The notes: a model not told the origin generated them from the letters alone. Counted from the stretch's first letter, positions 35,655 to 45,781 are shown. The stretch is 64,000 nucleotides of DNA from Shewanella sp. MTB7 (GCF_027571385.1 NZ_CP085636.1:1922001-1986000), one strand, 5' to 3'. A program made the numbers and translations.

Positions 35655-36758
35655 ATGTCGTTACACAGTATAGAAGAGATCATCGAAGATATTCGCCTCG
35701 GTAAAATGGTTATCTTGATGGACGATGAAGATAGAGAAAACGAAGGTGATCTGATCATGGCAGCCGATATGGTTACCGCTGAGTCGGTGAACTTTATGGC
35801 TAAGTTTGGTCGTGGTTTAATCTGCCAAACGCTAACAAAAGCACGCTGTCAGCAGTTAAACTTGCCATTAATGGTGACTGACAATAATGCGCAGTTCTCG
35901 ACAAACTTTACGGTTTCTATCGAAGCAGCGACAGGAGTGACAACGGGGATTTCGGCCCAAGATCGTGCTGTTACTATCCTTGCTGCAGTAGGCAAAGATG
36001 CTAAGCCTACCGATATTGTCCAACCTGGCCATATTTTTCCGTTAATGGCGAAAGAAGGTGGCGTACTTATTCGTGCTGGTCACACCGAAGCCGGTTGTGA
36101 TTTAGCTCGTCTAGCAGGTTTTGAAGCTTCATCCGTTATTGTTGAAATTCTTAATGATGACGGCACCATGGCCCGCCGTCCTGATCTTGAGATTTTTGCT
36201 CAAGAGCACGGTCTTAAGATGGGAACGATTGCAGATCTGATCGAATATCGTAATACCAAAGAGACCAATGTTGTTTGTGAAGCTCAATGTAAGCTGCCAA
36301 CTCGTTTTGGCGAGTTTGATATGTTGACCTTTAGAGATACTATCGATAACCAACTACACTACGTGTTGGTTAAAGGTGAAGTTAAAGAGGATGTACTGGT
36401 TCGTGTGCATCTACAAAATACCTTTAATGACTTATTGCACTCAGAGCGTGATCAGCAGCGTAGCTGGCCACTCGAGAAGGCGATGAAGCGCATTGCCAAT
36501 GAAGGTGGCGTGCTAGTGTTACTCGGAAATCAAGAGCATAACAGTGACATTTTGGCCAAAGTTAAAGCCTTTGAACTTGAAGATAAAGGGCAAGCTGTAG
36601 CCTCGCTTCAATGGAATGGAACTTCTAGCTTAGTGGGTGTGGGTTCTCAAATTTTAGCGAGCGTTGGCGTGACTAAAATGCGCTTGTTGAGTTCTCCAAA
36701 GCGTTATCATTCGCTATCAGGTTTCGGCCTCGAAGTGACAGAATACATTTCTGAATAG
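35655..36758 (+). CDS. ribBA: 3,4-dihydroxy-2-butanone-4-phosphate synthase with degenerate GTP cyclohydrolase II-like domain
   Basis: A 367-residue protein. Residues 1-200 form an intact DHBP synthase with the acidic metal loop [11 protein letters not shown] and the [11 protein letters not shown] active-site region; it makes the four-carbon unit of riboflavin from ribulose 5-phosphate. The C-terminal half has the length of GTP cyclohydrolase II, but the zinc-cysteine segment expected after VRVH (GDVFGSLRCDCG in active enzymes) reads [20 protein letters not shown] with no cysteine. The GIGL-type catalytic loop is also lost. GTP cyclohydrolase activity is therefore very unlikely, and a separate ribA must exist elsewhere. 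The second domain is probably regulatory or structural. Confidence 0.93.
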   Translation: MSLHSIEEIIEDIRLGKMVILMDDEDRENEGDLIMAADMVTAESVNFMAKFGRGLICQTLTKARCQQLNLPLMVTDNNAQFSTNFTVSIEAATGVTTGISAQDRAVTILAAVGKDAKPTDIVQPGHIFPLMAKEGGVLIRAGHTEAGCDLARLAGFEASSVIVEILNDDGTMARRPDLEIFAQEHGLKMGTIADLIEYRNTKETNVVCEAQCKLPTRFGEFDMLTFRDTIDNQLHYVLVKGEVKEDVLVRVHLQNTFNDLLHSERDQQRSWPLEKAMKRIANEGGVLVLLGNQEHNSDILAKVKAFELEDKGQAVASLQWNGTSSLVGVGSQILASVGVTKMRLLSSPKRYHSLSGFGLEVTEYISE

Positions 36759-36866
36759 AATTTATAAATTTATAAATAATTGCATGGGGAACAGGGGGCA
36801 GGCTGTGCTATCATACCGCCTCTTCCGTGTCCATGCCGGTAAAATCAGCTAATTTAGGTAAGATAA

Positions 36867-37349
36867 ATGAACGTAGTTCAAGGTAATATCGAGTCGAAAA
36901 ATGCAAAGGTTGCTATCGTGGTATCACGCTTCAATAGCTTTCTTGTTGAAAGTTTGCTTGAAGGTGCGGTCGACACTCTGAAACGCTTTGGTCAAGTCGC
37001 TGATGATAACATCACAGTGGTACGAGTACCTGGAGCGGTAGAATTACCATTGGCTGCACGTCGTGTTGCTGCGAGTGGTAAATTTGATGGCATAATTGCA
37101 TTAGGTGCAGTTATCCGTGGCGGTACGCCACACTTTGATTTTGTTGCAGGTGAATGTAATAAGGGGTTAGCTCAGGTCGCGCTTGAGTTTGATATTCCTG
37201 TTTCATTTGGCGTTTTGACTACCGATACTATAGAGCAAGCCATTGAGCGCTCAGGTACTAAAGCGGGTAACAAGGGCGGCGAAGCTGCACTTGGTCTGCT
37301 TGAAATGGTCAACGTGCTGCAAGAACTAGAACAGCAGTTGCAAGATTAG
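36867..37349 (+). CDS. ribH: 6,7-dimethyl-8-ribityllumazine synthase
   Basis: A 160-residue protein that condenses 5-amino-6-ribitylaminouracil with DHBP. Conserved segments [27 protein letters not shown] and [19 protein letters not shown] (catalytic histidine) are all present, followed by [20 protein letters not shown]. It is separated from ribBA by about 108 bp, which hold no clear terminator, and from nusB by 8 bp. It forms an icosahedral or pentameric assembly in relatives. Confidence 0.98.
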   Translation: MNVVQGNIESKNAKVAIVVSRFNSFLVESLLEGAVDTLKRFGQVADDNITVVRVPGAVELPLAARRVAASGKFDGIIALGAVIRGGTPHFDFVAGECNKGLAQVALEFDIPVSFGVLTTDTIEQAIERSGTKAGNKGGEAALGLLEMVNVLQELEQQLQD

Positions 37350-37357
37350 GAATAAAG

Positions 37358-37762
37358 ATGAAGCCTTCTGAGCGCCGTAAGGCCCGCCGTTTAGCCGTTC
37401 AAGCCATTTACTCTTGGCAGTTAAGTGGAAATAACATTGCTGATGTTGAGCATGAGTTTCTGACTGAACAAAAGATTGAGGGTATCGATGTTGCTTATTT
37501 CCGTGAACTATTGACGGGAACAGCGACAAAACAGGCTCAAATTGACGAGCTACTTACCCCTCATATTGAGCGTCCTTTTAATGAGGTTTCTCCTATTGAG
37601 AAAGCTGTGTTAAGACTGGCGACTTATGAGCTTACATTCCGTAAAGATGTACCTTATAAAGTGGCCATTAACGAAGCAATTGAATTAGCGAAAACGTTCG
37701 GTGCTGAAGATGGTCATAAGTTCGTAAACGGTATTCTCGACAAAATTGTAGGTCGTAAGTAA
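37358..37762 (+). CDS. nusB: Transcription antitermination factor NusB
   Basis: A 134-residue all-helical protein that binds boxA RNA with NusE (S10) in rRNA antitermination. The N-terminal basic helix ([20 protein letters not shown]) and the C-terminal [30 protein letters not shown] are characteristic. It follows ribH by 8 bp in the usual order. A MITE-like element begins 18 bp after its stop and separates it from thiL. Confidence 0.98.
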   Translation: MKPSERRKARRLAVQAIYSWQLSGNNIADVEHEFLTEQKIEGIDVAYFRELLTGTATKQAQIDELLTPHIERPFNEVSPIEKAVLRLATYELTFRKDVPYKVAINEAIELAKTFGAEDGHKFVNGILDKIVGRK

Positions 37763-37780
37763 TACAACAAACGGCATCTT

Positions 37781-38046
37781 ATACCAATCAGTATAAGAAG
37801 GTGACCTACTCAGAGTGTTTTTTGGCAAACTAATTCAAGGCGGATGGATGATGGAATGGTTATTCCCTTGTAAGTTCATTCAACGTAGAAATAGGCAGCC
37901 AAAAACACTCCTTGCAGGCGAGTTTTAGCGCATCCGATGCTGTGTTAACGAGTTTAAACGTAGAATAACTATGTTCTTCACTCGTTGCCTTGCCTCAAAA
38001 GCGCTACACTCTCGCTGAGCGGTCACATCTTTATATTGATTGGTAT
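37781..38046. mobile_element. MITE-like element, copy 2 (266 bp)
   Basis: Near-identical to 2387-2651 along its length. The ends are ATACCAATCAGTATAA (37781-37796) and TTATATTGATTGGTAT (38031-38046), each one or two substitutions from copy 1. It lies between nusB and thiL in an otherwise compact operon, so it probably forces a new promoter for thiL-pgpA or is transcribed through. Confidence 0.82.
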
Positions 38047-38183
38047 TAGGATGTCGTTTTTTATCTTTCAGTCTCATAAATCAAACTTCTTAGACTTTAA
38101 AGATAACAGCGTTATTTTTCGTTATATTAGCCAGATTAAGCGTATGTTTGCTCATTTCACCTAGCTAACGAGTATTTATTTCT

Positions 38184-39143
38184 GTGAAAGAATTTCAATT
38201 AATCGAAAAGTTTTTTACCAAACAAACCTTGTCACGTCGTGATGTAGAGCTAGGCATTGGTGATGATTGTGCCTTAGTGATTCCTGCGGTTAATAAATCA
38301 ATTGCAATCTCCTGTGATACCTTAGTTGAGAATGTCCATTTCTATCCCGATATTCCCCCTAAAGCTTTAGGTTACAAGTCACTCGCTGTTAATCTTTCTG
38401 ATCTTGCTTCTATGGGGGCTGAGCCCGCTTGGATGACGCTGGCACTGACCCTACCAGATGTGGATGAGGCGTGGCTGACAAGTTACAGTGCTGGTCTGTT
38501 TGAAGCCGCCGAGTACTATAATATCGCCCTTGTTGGTGGTGATACGACCCGCGGGCCAAGGTCAATAACCATTACTGTCAATGGTCAGGTACCGACAGGT
38601 ACAGCACTGACACGAAATGGTGCTAGAAATGGCGATTGGATTTATGTGACTGGCACATTGGGTGACTCTGCCTTAGGGTTAGATGTGATCCGTGGCAGTA
38701 AAAATGTGGCAATTAAGGATAAGGATTATCTGGTTAATCGTCATTATTATCCGACTCCTAGGCTACTGGCTGGACAAGCTCTGCGTAACCTTGCTTCTAG
38801 TGCTATCGACCTGTCTGATGGTCTGTTGAGTGATATTCAACATGTACTGAAACTGTCAGGCATGAGTGCGGTCATTGATGTTGATCTCTTGCCATTATCG
38901 GATGCATTAAAGCGCTCAGTTAACGATGAGGAAGCATTGAGTTATGCGCTGACTGGAGGTGAAGATTACGAGTTACTCTTCAGTGTTCCTGAAGCTCAAA
39001 AAGGGGCGCTGGAAATAGCGTTAGCGAACACAGGGGTTTCATTTTCTCAAATAGGGCAGATATGCACCGGTGATAAATTGAGATTGATCCGCAATGGTCA
39101 CGCTTATATTCCCACTAATATTGGATTTGAACATTTTTCCTGA
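38184..39143 (+). CDS. thiL: Thiamine-monophosphate kinase
   Basis: A 319-residue enzyme that phosphorylates TMP to thiamine diphosphate. The ATP/Mg-binding segments GIGDDCALV, LAVNLSDLASMGAEPAW and LVGGDTTRGP, and the later SAIDLSDGLLSD and LTGGEDYELLFSVP, align throughout with E. coli ThiL. Translation appears to start at GTG (38184). Its TGA overlaps the pgpA ATG by one base. The upstream MITE copy places its promoter or read-through transcript in an altered context. Confidence 0.97.
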   Translation: MKEFQLIEKFFTKQTLSRRDVELGIGDDCALVIPAVNKSIAISCDTLVENVHFYPDIPPKALGYKSLAVNLSDLASMGAEPAWMTLALTLPDVDEAWLTSYSAGLFEAAEYYNIALVGGDTTRGPRSITITVNGQVPTGTALTRNGARNGDWIYVTGTLGDSALGLDVIRGSKNVAIKDKDYLVNRHYYPTPRLLAGQALRNLASSAIDLSDGLLSDIQHVLKLSGMSAVIDVDLLPLSDALKRSVNDEEALSYALTGGEDYELLFSVPEAQKGALEIALANTGVSFSQIGQICTGDKLRLIRNGHAYIPTNIGFEHFS

Positions 39144-39637
39144 TGAACATTTTTTCTAAAGATAAAGCGCTGGCTCGCTTATCCCTCGCTAATCCTATCC
39201 ATTTCTTAGCCCTAGGTTTTGGCTCTGGCAAGATAGCGAAAGCGCCTGGTACCTTTGGTACGCTTGCGGCTATCCCTGTCTATATCATGATGACGCCTTT
39301 AAGTCTTCAATGGTATTTGGGCTTGACATTATTAAGCGTGGTTGTGGGTTTTTATATCTGTGGCAAGGCCGCTAAAGATATGGGTGTGCATGATCATGGT
39401 GCGATTGTTTGGGATGAACTGGCGGGTTTACTGATCACCATGATAGCCGCGCCTGCTGGTTGGATTTGGGTGGTAGTGGGTTTTGTACTGTTTCGATTTT
39501 TTGATATCTTAAAACCGTGGCCGATCCGCTGGCTTGACGCTAAAGTGAAAGGGGGATTTGGCATCATGATTGATGATGTTCTCGCGGGCCTTTTTGCGTT
39601 AGCCTGTTTGCAGGCTTTAGCTTACTTCTTTGCTTAA
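39143..39637 (+). CDS. pgpA: Phosphatidylglycerophosphatase A
   Basis: A 164-residue membrane enzyme that removes the phosphate from phosphatidylglycerol phosphate in the inner membrane. The N-terminal FLALGFGSGKIAKAPGTFGT, the acidic motif VWDELAGLLITM and the C-terminal FFDILKPWPIRWLD with MIDDVLAG are typical of PgpA, with several hydrophobic helices between. It is translationally coupled to thiL, the normal pairing in gammaproteobacteria. Confidence 0.97.
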   Translation: MNIFSKDKALARLSLANPIHFLALGFGSGKIAKAPGTFGTLAAIPVYIMMTPLSLQWYLGLTLLSVVVGFYICGKAAKDMGVHDHGAIVWDELAGLLITMIAAPAGWIWVVVGFVLFRFFDILKPWPIRWLDAKVKGGFGIMIDDVLAGLFALACLQALAYFFA

Positions 39638-40211
39638 TGGCTACACTAGCAACCGCTAAACTCCTCTCTTTGGGCCCTAAATGGGCCCAAGTCATATAAT
39701 ACGCTATTCTCCAGCTTTATAACTCCCTCATTGTTACAGTCTATATTGCAAACCCCTCTGTTTTATTTCTGTTCAACTTTCTGTTTATATAGATTAATTC
39801 ATCCAAATCTTAATTCATGCTTTGCATTGCCCGTTTCATTTGTTCACTTTCTTTACAGTTATGTTAAAATTGTTTTCAACGGTCAATTCAACTGCTTTTC
39901 TGTTGCTTTGTGGTTTAATACTCTGTTTTATGGAGGGTGATGAATTTTAGACGCTTACTTTGATAGGTTTTAAAAATTACTTTGTATGTTTATCCGGCTG
40001 TGGCATTAACAAAATATAGCGAGTTAGTCTCTACTTTTCCGGATTTTTCCTGGTGAATTTCGATAGTCTTAGGGCTGTATTTTGAAGTGACTTGGATATA
40101 TGGTTTGCGTTTCATACCGTGAGGTATAAAAAACAGACGACTATTTTCATGCAAACAGTCCGCATCTGTGTGTCACAGAATGTGAAAATAACAATAAATT
40201 AGAATGGTTAT
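39638..40211. other. Intergenic region after pgpA
   Basis: Contains a GC-rich hairpin TTGGGCCC-taaat-GGGCCCAA (39670-39690) 33 bp after the pgpA stop. It lacks a T-run, so termination is uncertain. A 69-codon ORF at 39731 is low-complexity, has no RBS and is not called. The rest is AT-rich and presumably holds the promoter for the gene at 40212. Confidence 0.5.
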
Positions 40212-41708
40212 ATGATGTATTACGACAGAGACAATGTACATTTTTACTCCCGATTTTTGATACGTTTGGCTTGGACTGTGGAAGTTATTGCAGTTTTTAT
40301 CGGTTTTACAATTTCAATTTTGATGGCTGTTTCAGCGTTTAAATCAATATCAAATTTTGAAAATACAGATGTGATTGATAGCACTTCATCTATTGTTGTT
40401 GCGGGATTACCTTTTCTGCTAGTGGCTGTGGTTGAGCTGTGTAAGATCCCGTTAGTGTTTACCTTTATGAACGTGAGAAGTGTGCTTTGGCGCTCTATTT
40501 TTCTCTTCTTTGTATTCTTCCTCAGCTTAATCACATTTGAAACTATGCTGAATGGTTTTGAGCGAAATTTCTCTAATCTCAGTCGAGCAATAGACAATAG
40601 AAAAAATGAGATTGTGAATGTAGACACTCAAATTGAGCTTATAGAGAAACGTAGAGATCATGTGCAGAAGTTTACTGAGGAGGAGTTAAATGAAGAGTTA
40701 AATGTTCAGACTGAACTTCTTGATTTACAACTTTCACAGAATTTATCGCAAGTTGAAAAGGTCAAAAATAAGCAGTTAACCTCAATTGAACACGGCTTTG
40801 AGGCCGGGATCAGAAAAGATATCGATCGTTTGATGGGGATTCGAGATGGTTACTATCGTGATTGGAGTCATGAAAAAAGTGTTATTGAAGACAGATTTAC
40901 TGCAACTATTGTCGGCAATGTTACCGGTAGTAAAGATGAGCGTACGCGTTTGCTCGCTGAATTGAATGCATTAAAAGCTGAGATGAAAACTGCACTAAAT
41001 GATTCCAATTTTTTTACTGAAACAGGAGTTGATAAAAAATACCGTGCACTTATCAGTGAGAAAGAGCGTCAGCTTGGTACCATTACCACCGGCTATTTAG
41101 GCGGCAACGCACTAGAGAAACAATCTCTGATGGAAAATCAATTGCGTCAACAGATAGAGTTTGTAAACACTAAATACCAACGTAGGGTGAATGATGTTAA
41201 TGAACGTATTGACGCTAAAAAAAGGGAAATAGTTGATCGTTATTCTAAAAATGCTCGTGTAAGGAATGCCATTATTAATCGTGCTAACACTGACAAGAAC
41301 AATTTCTTCAGTATTAATGAACAAGCGACAGCGGAAGTGGCAGAGTATGAAGAGATAAAGCGCACCGAACTGGAGGACATTTCTCAACGTGTGTTTAAAT
41401 ATGATGAGCAGATCTTTGAGTTGCGTAATGAACAGCGTTTGCTCAACACACAAATAAATCACCTTATTAATCAAAATCAAGTGTATCGTCTGGCCATGTA
41501 TGCTTATGGTAAAAATGATGCGAGTGAAGTCGATCGCCATATGGTAGGGGTTGTTGCTTTGTTTTGGTTTGGTTCATTAGCGCTGATTGCGGCTGTGACC
41601 GGTGTGATGTTGGCGTTAGCAAGTTTTTATCTCAGACGGTTTGCAGTTGAAATGGATGAGAAGCAGAAGCAACAACCACAACTGTTTGAGACTCCTGAAG
41701 ATAGCTAG
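40212..41708 (+). CDS. Unrecognised coiled-coil inner-membrane protein
   Basis: A 498-residue protein that I cannot assign to a family. It has about three N-terminal membrane segments (roughly 16-42, 65-85 and 90-112), then some 320 residues of charged helix with heptad-like patterns (for example RKNEIVNVDTQIELIEKRRD; EYEEIKRTELEDISQRVFKY), a last membrane segment (about 448-474) and an acidic/Q-rich tail. The coiled coil would lie on one face of the membrane between the anchors. This resembles membrane tethers or mechanosensory and partition-type proteins. It is monocistronic with its own terminator. No enzymatic motif was seen. Confidence 0.75.
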   Translation: MMYYDRDNVHFYSRFLIRLAWTVEVIAVFIGFTISILMAVSAFKSISNFENTDVIDSTSSIVVAGLPFLLVAVVELCKIPLVFTFMNVRSVLWRSIFLFFVFFLSLITFETMLNGFERNFSNLSRAIDNRKNEIVNVDTQIELIEKRRDHVQKFTEEELNEELNVQTELLDLQLSQNLSQVEKVKNKQLTSIEHGFEAGIRKDIDRLMGIRDGYYRDWSHEKSVIEDRFTATIVGNVTGSKDERTRLLAELNALKAEMKTALNDSNFFTETGVDKKYRALISEKERQLGTITTGYLGGNALEKQSLMENQLRQQIEFVNTKYQRRVNDVNERIDAKKREIVDRYSKNARVRNAIINRANTDKNNFFSINEQATAEVAEYEEIKRTELEDISQRVFKYDEQIFELRNEQRLLNTQINHLINQNQVYRLAMYAYGKNDASEVDRHMVGVVALFWFGSLALIAAVTGVMLALASFYLRRFAVEMDEKQKQQPQLFETPEDS

Positions 41709-41750
41709 TTGTTTGCGGCAGTATTAAAACCATGTCAACGGTTCAAATGA

Positions 41751-41784
41751 GAGCCAAAGGGATTTTACCTTTTGGCTCTTTTCT
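41751..41784. terminator. Bidirectional terminator
   Basis: GAGCCAAAGG-gatttta-CCTTTTGGCTC followed by TTTTC. It serves the 40212 gene and possibly the convergent aldolase operon. Confidence 0.85.
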
Positions 41785-41799
41785 ATATCTGTTACTTTT

Positions 41800-42822
41800 T
41801 TATCTGCTTCTTTTTGCCAGGTTGATGGCGACATCTTCAATCATATCTTCTTGACCTCCCACTGTTTTCATTTGCCCCAGTTTTAATAGGATTGCTTCGG
41901 AGCGAACACCGTACTTTTTAGCGGCTCTTTTGGCATGAAGTAAAAAGGAGGAGTAAACACCAGCATAACCCAGTACCAGTGAATCTCGGTCGACTCTGAT
42001 CGGTTGCTCCATCATGGGGACGACTATCTCTTCGGCGACGGTCATGAGTTTAAAGATGTCAACGCCAGTGCTAGCGCCCATACGCGTGGCAACGGCATTG
42101 AACACCTCAAGTGGTGTATTGCCAGCCCCAGCTCCTAATCCTGCGGCAGACCCATCGATACGGTCTGCTCCTGCTTCTACTGCAGTAAGCGAGTTCGCGA
42201 CCCCTAGGGCCAGATTATGGTGGCCATGAAAGCCGATTTGAGTTTCTGGTTTTAATCCTTGTCTCAGTGCTGTAATACGCTCAAATACATCATCTTGTAG
42301 CATATAGCCAGCGGAATCTGTGCAATAGATACAGTTTGCACCGTAACTCTCCATAAGCTTTGCTTGTGCTAATAATGCCTTAGGTTCGAGCATATGGGCC
42401 ATCATCAGAAAACCTACCGTGTCTAAATCCAGCTTGCGAGAAAGGGAGATATGCTGTTCTGTTACATCGGCTTCAGTGCATTGGGCAGCGACACGTATCG
42501 TGCTGACCCCAAGTTCGTGTGCCATGTGCAAGTGATCGACGGTACCGATACCGGGCAGGAGCAGTGCAGAGATCTTAGCGTGCTTCATTAAAGGTATCAC
42601 GGTGGAGAGATACTCTTCATCACTGTGGGCTGCGAAACCGTAATTGACAGAGTTACCGCCTAAGCCATCACCATGGGTGACTTCGATTAACGGCACGCCA
42701 GCATCATCCAGTGCAGTGGCAAGTAGAGCCATTTCAGTTAGGCTTATCTGGTGACGTTTTGCATGCATACCATCACGTAAACACATATCGTGTAGGATGA
42801 TATTTTTGTTACTTATATTCAT
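41800..42822 (-). CDS. mhpE: 4-hydroxy-2-oxovalerate aldolase
   Basis: A 340-residue DRE-TIM metallolyase that splits 4-hydroxy-2-oxoacids into pyruvate and an aldehyde. The N-terminal [14 protein letters not shown] holds the catalytic Arg-Asp and a metal ligand, and [20 protein letters not shown] holds the HxH metal site. It is the third gene of a minus-strand operon after the hydratase and the acylating acetaldehyde dehydrogenase. In homologues the aldolase and dehydrogenase form a complex that channels acetaldehyde (BphI-BphJ, DmpG-DmpF). Gene naming varies (dmpG, bphI, mhpE). Confidence 0.95.
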   Translation of the reverse strand: MNISNKNIILHDMCLRDGMHAKRHQISLTEMALLATALDDAGVPLIEVTHGDGLGGNSVNYGFAAHSDEEYLSTVIPLMKHAKISALLLPGIGTVDHLHMAHELGVSTIRVAAQCTEADVTEQHISLSRKLDLDTVGFLMMAHMLEPKALLAQAKLMESYGANCIYCTDSAGYMLQDDVFERITALRQGLKPETQIGFHGHHNLALGVANSLTAVEAGADRIDGSAAGLGAGAGNTPLEVFNAVATRMGASTGVDIFKLMTVAEEIVVPMMEQPIRVDRDSLVLGYAGVYSSFLLHAKRAAKKYGVRSEAILLKLGQMKTVGGQEDMIEDVAINLAKRSR

Positions 42823-42849
42823 GATATATCCTCAGTATTTGATATTTGT

Positions 42850-43797
42850 TTAGGAGTGACTAAGAGCAGTATCCGTCGGTTTTACCGTCAACTTTTCGGC
42901 AAGCATCTCGCCAGTACGCAAGGCGGCTGAGGTCATAATATCCAGATTGCCAGCATATTCCGGCAAGTAATCTCCTAGGCCTGCCACCTCTAAAAACACC
43001 GATACGCGGTTTCCGTCAAATACGGGGCCGTTCTTTAATTTATAACCCGGTACATATTGTTGTACCTGCGCAACCATGGCTAAAACCGAAGCAGTGATCG
43101 CTTCTTGGTCAGGCTTATCCTGAGTGAGGCAATGTACAGTGTCGCGCATCATCAGGGGCGGCTCAGCGGGGTTCATCACAATAATGGCTTTACCTTGGGT
43201 GGCGCCGCCTATCTTCTCAATGGCGTCAGCTGTCGTGCGGGTGAATTCATCAATATTTTTGCGAGTTCCAGGGCCGGCTGACTTTGATGCTATGGTCGCG
43301 ACTATTTCACCATAATCGACTTTTTGCACGCGACTAATGGCTGCAATGATTGGGATGGTTGCTTGGCCACCACAGGTCACCATGTTCAAATTATTTGTCC
43401 CTGACAGACCCGCACTTTGGGTCATTAAGCTCTCTAGATTAACGGAAGGGACACAGTATGGACCAATGGCAGCAGGGGTCAGGTCGATAACTTTGACGCC
43501 CTTGCTCTGGAGTTTGCGATTGTTTTCGCCATGTACATAAGCAGAAGTTGCATCAAAAGCAATCTGGATATTATCGGCCTCTATGTGGTTTAGCAGTTCA
43601 TCAATACCTAAGTGTGTGGTCTTTAATCCGAAGTCTTTTGCGCGCTTAAGGCCATCGGAGTGTTCATCGATACCCACCATCCATATTGGGTTAAGGGTGT
43701 TGCTTCTCAGGGCTTTTATCATTAAATCTGTGCCGATATTGCCAGATCCAATGAGGGCGATATTGATTTTGTTATTGACCATTTTATGATTTCTCAT
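42850..43797 (-). CDS. mhpF: Acetaldehyde dehydrogenase (acylating)
   Basis: A 315-residue enzyme that turns acetaldehyde, NAD+ and CoA into acetyl-CoA. It has the Rossmann motif [14 protein letters not shown], the catalytic-cysteine region [13 protein letters not shown] and the [16 protein letters not shown] segment typical of the DmpF/BphJ class. A second in-frame start, 5 codons in (43782), is equally possible. It lies 27 bp upstream of the aldolase and 45 bp downstream of the hydratase, so the aldolase product is likely passed on directly. Confidence 0.95.
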   Translation of the reverse strand: MRNHKMVNNKINIALIGSGNIGTDLMIKALRSNTLNPIWMVGIDEHSDGLKRAKDFGLKTTHLGIDELLNHIEADNIQIAFDATSAYVHGENNRKLQSKGVKVIDLTPAAIGPYCVPSVNLESLMTQSAGLSGTNNLNMVTCGGQATIPIIAAISRVQKVDYGEIVATIASKSAGPGTRKNIDEFTRTTADAIEKIGGATQGKAIIVMNPAEPPLMMRDTVHCLTQDKPDQEAITASVLAMVAQVQQYVPGYKLKNGPVFDGNRVSVFLEVAGLGDYLPEYAGNLDIMTSAALRTGEMLAEKLTVKPTDTALSHS

Positions 43798-43842
43798 CTT
43801 GTTGAAACAAAGTGAATTTAGTCAGCTCTTGGCTACATTAGG

Positions 43843-44631
43843 TTAAATAAAACGGTAACTCGCACTGCCAATTCCCTCTATCTCAACACTCATGTCATCA
43901 CCTTGCTGACAGGGGATCATCGCAGCAAGCGAACCAGATAAGATGATGTCGCCAGCGTTAAGGCTTATTCCGTAATCACCTAAGGTATTGGCCAGCCAAG
44001 CGACACAGTTTAAAGGAGAGCCCAGTGCGGCCGAACCTTGACCTCTAGCGACCACTACGCCGCTGTTTTTTATCACCATCTGGCAATTTTCAAAATCAAC
44101 ATTCTGGGGAGATACACGCTCATGGCCCAGCACAAACATGCCGCAAGAGGCGTTGTCGGCAACGGTATCTTCTATTTTTATCTGCCAATCTTTGACCCGC
44201 GAATCGACAATCTCGAAACAGGCCGCCACACTCTGTGTGGCGTTTATTACATCCTGTGGTGTGACATTAGGTCCTTGCAGATCATCTTTTAAGATAAAGG
44301 CTATCTCACCTTCTGACTTGGCTTGGATAAGTGGGCTGGCGAAGGGGATTTCACTGCCAGACTCAAACATCATAACGTCAGTAAGGAAACCAAAATCAGG
44401 CTGATGTACCCCAAGCATCTCTTGCACTACTTTACTGGTAAGGCCTATTTTCTTACCTATTACCCGTTCACCGTCATTTAACCTGTGCTGTAAAAAATGT
44501 TGTGATATCTGGTAAGCATCTTCGAGACTCAGTGGTGATTTTCGCTCAGTGAGGGGAGGCAACATCTGTTGATTGCGTAATGCGTTATATAATTCTAATC
44601 CTAGCTGCTCTAATTCTGCTGGCTTCATCAA
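43843..44631 (-). CDS. mhpD: 2-oxopent-4-enoate (2-keto-4-pentenoate) hydratase
   Basis: A 262-residue enzyme that hydrates 2-hydroxypenta-2,4-dienoate to 4-hydroxy-2-oxovalerate. KKIGLTSKVVQEMLGVHQPD and FGFLTD match hydratases rather than the related oxalocrotonate decarboxylases. A later IQAKSEGEIAFIL carries the metal-binding acids. It is the first gene of the three-gene operon. No ring-cleavage dioxygenase or hydrolase is present in the window, so the upper pathway must be elsewhere. Confidence 0.92.
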   Translation of the reverse strand: MMKPAELEQLGLELYNALRNQQMLPPLTERKSPLSLEDAYQISQHFLQHRLNDGERVIGKKIGLTSKVVQEMLGVHQPDFGFLTDVMMFESGSEIPFASPLIQAKSEGEIAFILKDDLQGPNVTPQDVINATQSVAACFEIVDSRVKDWQIKIEDTVADNASCGMFVLGHERVSPQNVDFENCQMVIKNSGVVVARGQGSAALGSPLNCVAWLANTLGDYGISLNAGDIILSGSLAAMIPCQQGDDMSVEIEGIGSASYRFI

Positions 44632-44830
44632 ATCTTTCCTTTAATGGAGATTAAGCTAATAAACTTATGCTTGATAAACCCACTTTACTTGATTATGTTC
44701 TATAACAATAATTGAATAATATTCTTAAAATAATTCATTTTTTGAATGAATAGTATATCGATTACGTGATGGTTTAGTTGTCGGTTCATGGGGCAAACCT
44801 TAGCTTAGAATAATAGATAGCGAGTGAATT

Positions 44831-45757
44831 ATGGATATCACTAAGACTCAACTTAATATCAATCATCTGAAAATGATATGCACCATCGCTAAGTCAGAGA
44901 CGGTGAAGGAAGCGGCTGAGTCTCTGTTTATCACACAGCCAGCGCTTACTAATCGAATTCGTGAAGCTGAGCGTCGTTTAAATACCAGTTTATTTGTTCG
45001 GCGAGGTCGTAAGTTAATCATCTCCAACGCGGGCAAACGATTGCTGCATTCGGCGACGATAATTTTGAAGGAGTTAGGACGAGCTGAATATGATATTGCA
45101 CGTTTATCTGACGGGGTCGAGCAGGTATTGCGTATTGGTTTACCCCATTATGCTTCCTTTAAATGGCTTCCTGCTGTGACCAGCTATTTTGCCCAAGAGT
45201 TACCCAATATTGAACTGGAGATCACAGCGACTGCGGCAACGAGGCCACTAAATGCCTTATTTAATGGTGATGTGGATATTGCAATGATCTCGAGCTCTCA
45301 ACAAAAGTTGTTATTGGATGAAAACCTCTATGAGTCCAGTTTTTTGCTGCAGGATGAGTTGATGGCTTGTTTGTCTAAAGAGCATAAAAAAGCCAATAGT
45401 CGATATTTAGTGGCGGAAGATTTCTGTGATGAAACCTATATCACTAATTCGACCATTCCAGAGAAGGACAGGGAGTATGAACTCTTCTTTCAACCGGAAA
45501 ATGTTCTCCCGAGAAAAGTGCTACAAGTGGGGTTTAATGAGGCAATTCTTGAACTGACTAAAGTTAATCTTGGGGTGACGATTATGTCTAAACACCTGGT
45601 CACGCCTTACTTAGAAAACGGCATGATTAAAACCGTACCCTTAGGAGAGGAAGGGTTAAAGATCTATTGGCATCTGGTATATCTTAAACAAAGCAAGATA
45701 GCCAAACCAGCCAAGGTATTGACGACTATTTTAAAACAGTATTCAAATAAGAGCTAA
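44831..45757 (+). CDS. LysR-type transcriptional regulator
   Basis: A 308-residue LTTR. The N-terminal winged helix-turn-helix reads TVKEAAESLFITQPALTNRI then REAERRLNTSLFVRRGRKLI. The C-terminal half is the periplasmic-binding-protein-like effector domain. It is divergent from the mhpD-mhpF-mhpE-type operon, with 200 bp between them, and very likely regulates it in response to an aromatic pathway intermediate. That region is AT-rich and contains candidate T-N11-A sites, but none stands out. It ends in a strong terminator. Confidence 0.93.
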   Translation: MDITKTQLNINHLKMICTIAKSETVKEAAESLFITQPALTNRIREAERRLNTSLFVRRGRKLIISNAGKRLLHSATIILKELGRAEYDIARLSDGVEQVLRIGLPHYASFKWLPAVTSYFAQELPNIELEITATAATRPLNALFNGDVDIAMISSSQQKLLLDENLYESSFLLQDELMACLSKEHKKANSRYLVAEDFCDETYITNSTIPEKDREYELFFQPENVLPRKVLQVGFNEAILELTKVNLGVTIMSKHLVTPYLENGMIKTVPLGEEGLKIYWHLVYLKQSKIAKPAKVLTTILKQYSNKS

Positions 45758-45781
45758 AAGATTTGAGGTTTGGAAACCAAT

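Noticed and set aside
39731..39940. 69-codon ORF after pgpA
   Set aside because: The translation is Phe/Leu/Ser-rich and reflects AT-rich non-coding DNA. No RBS was seen.
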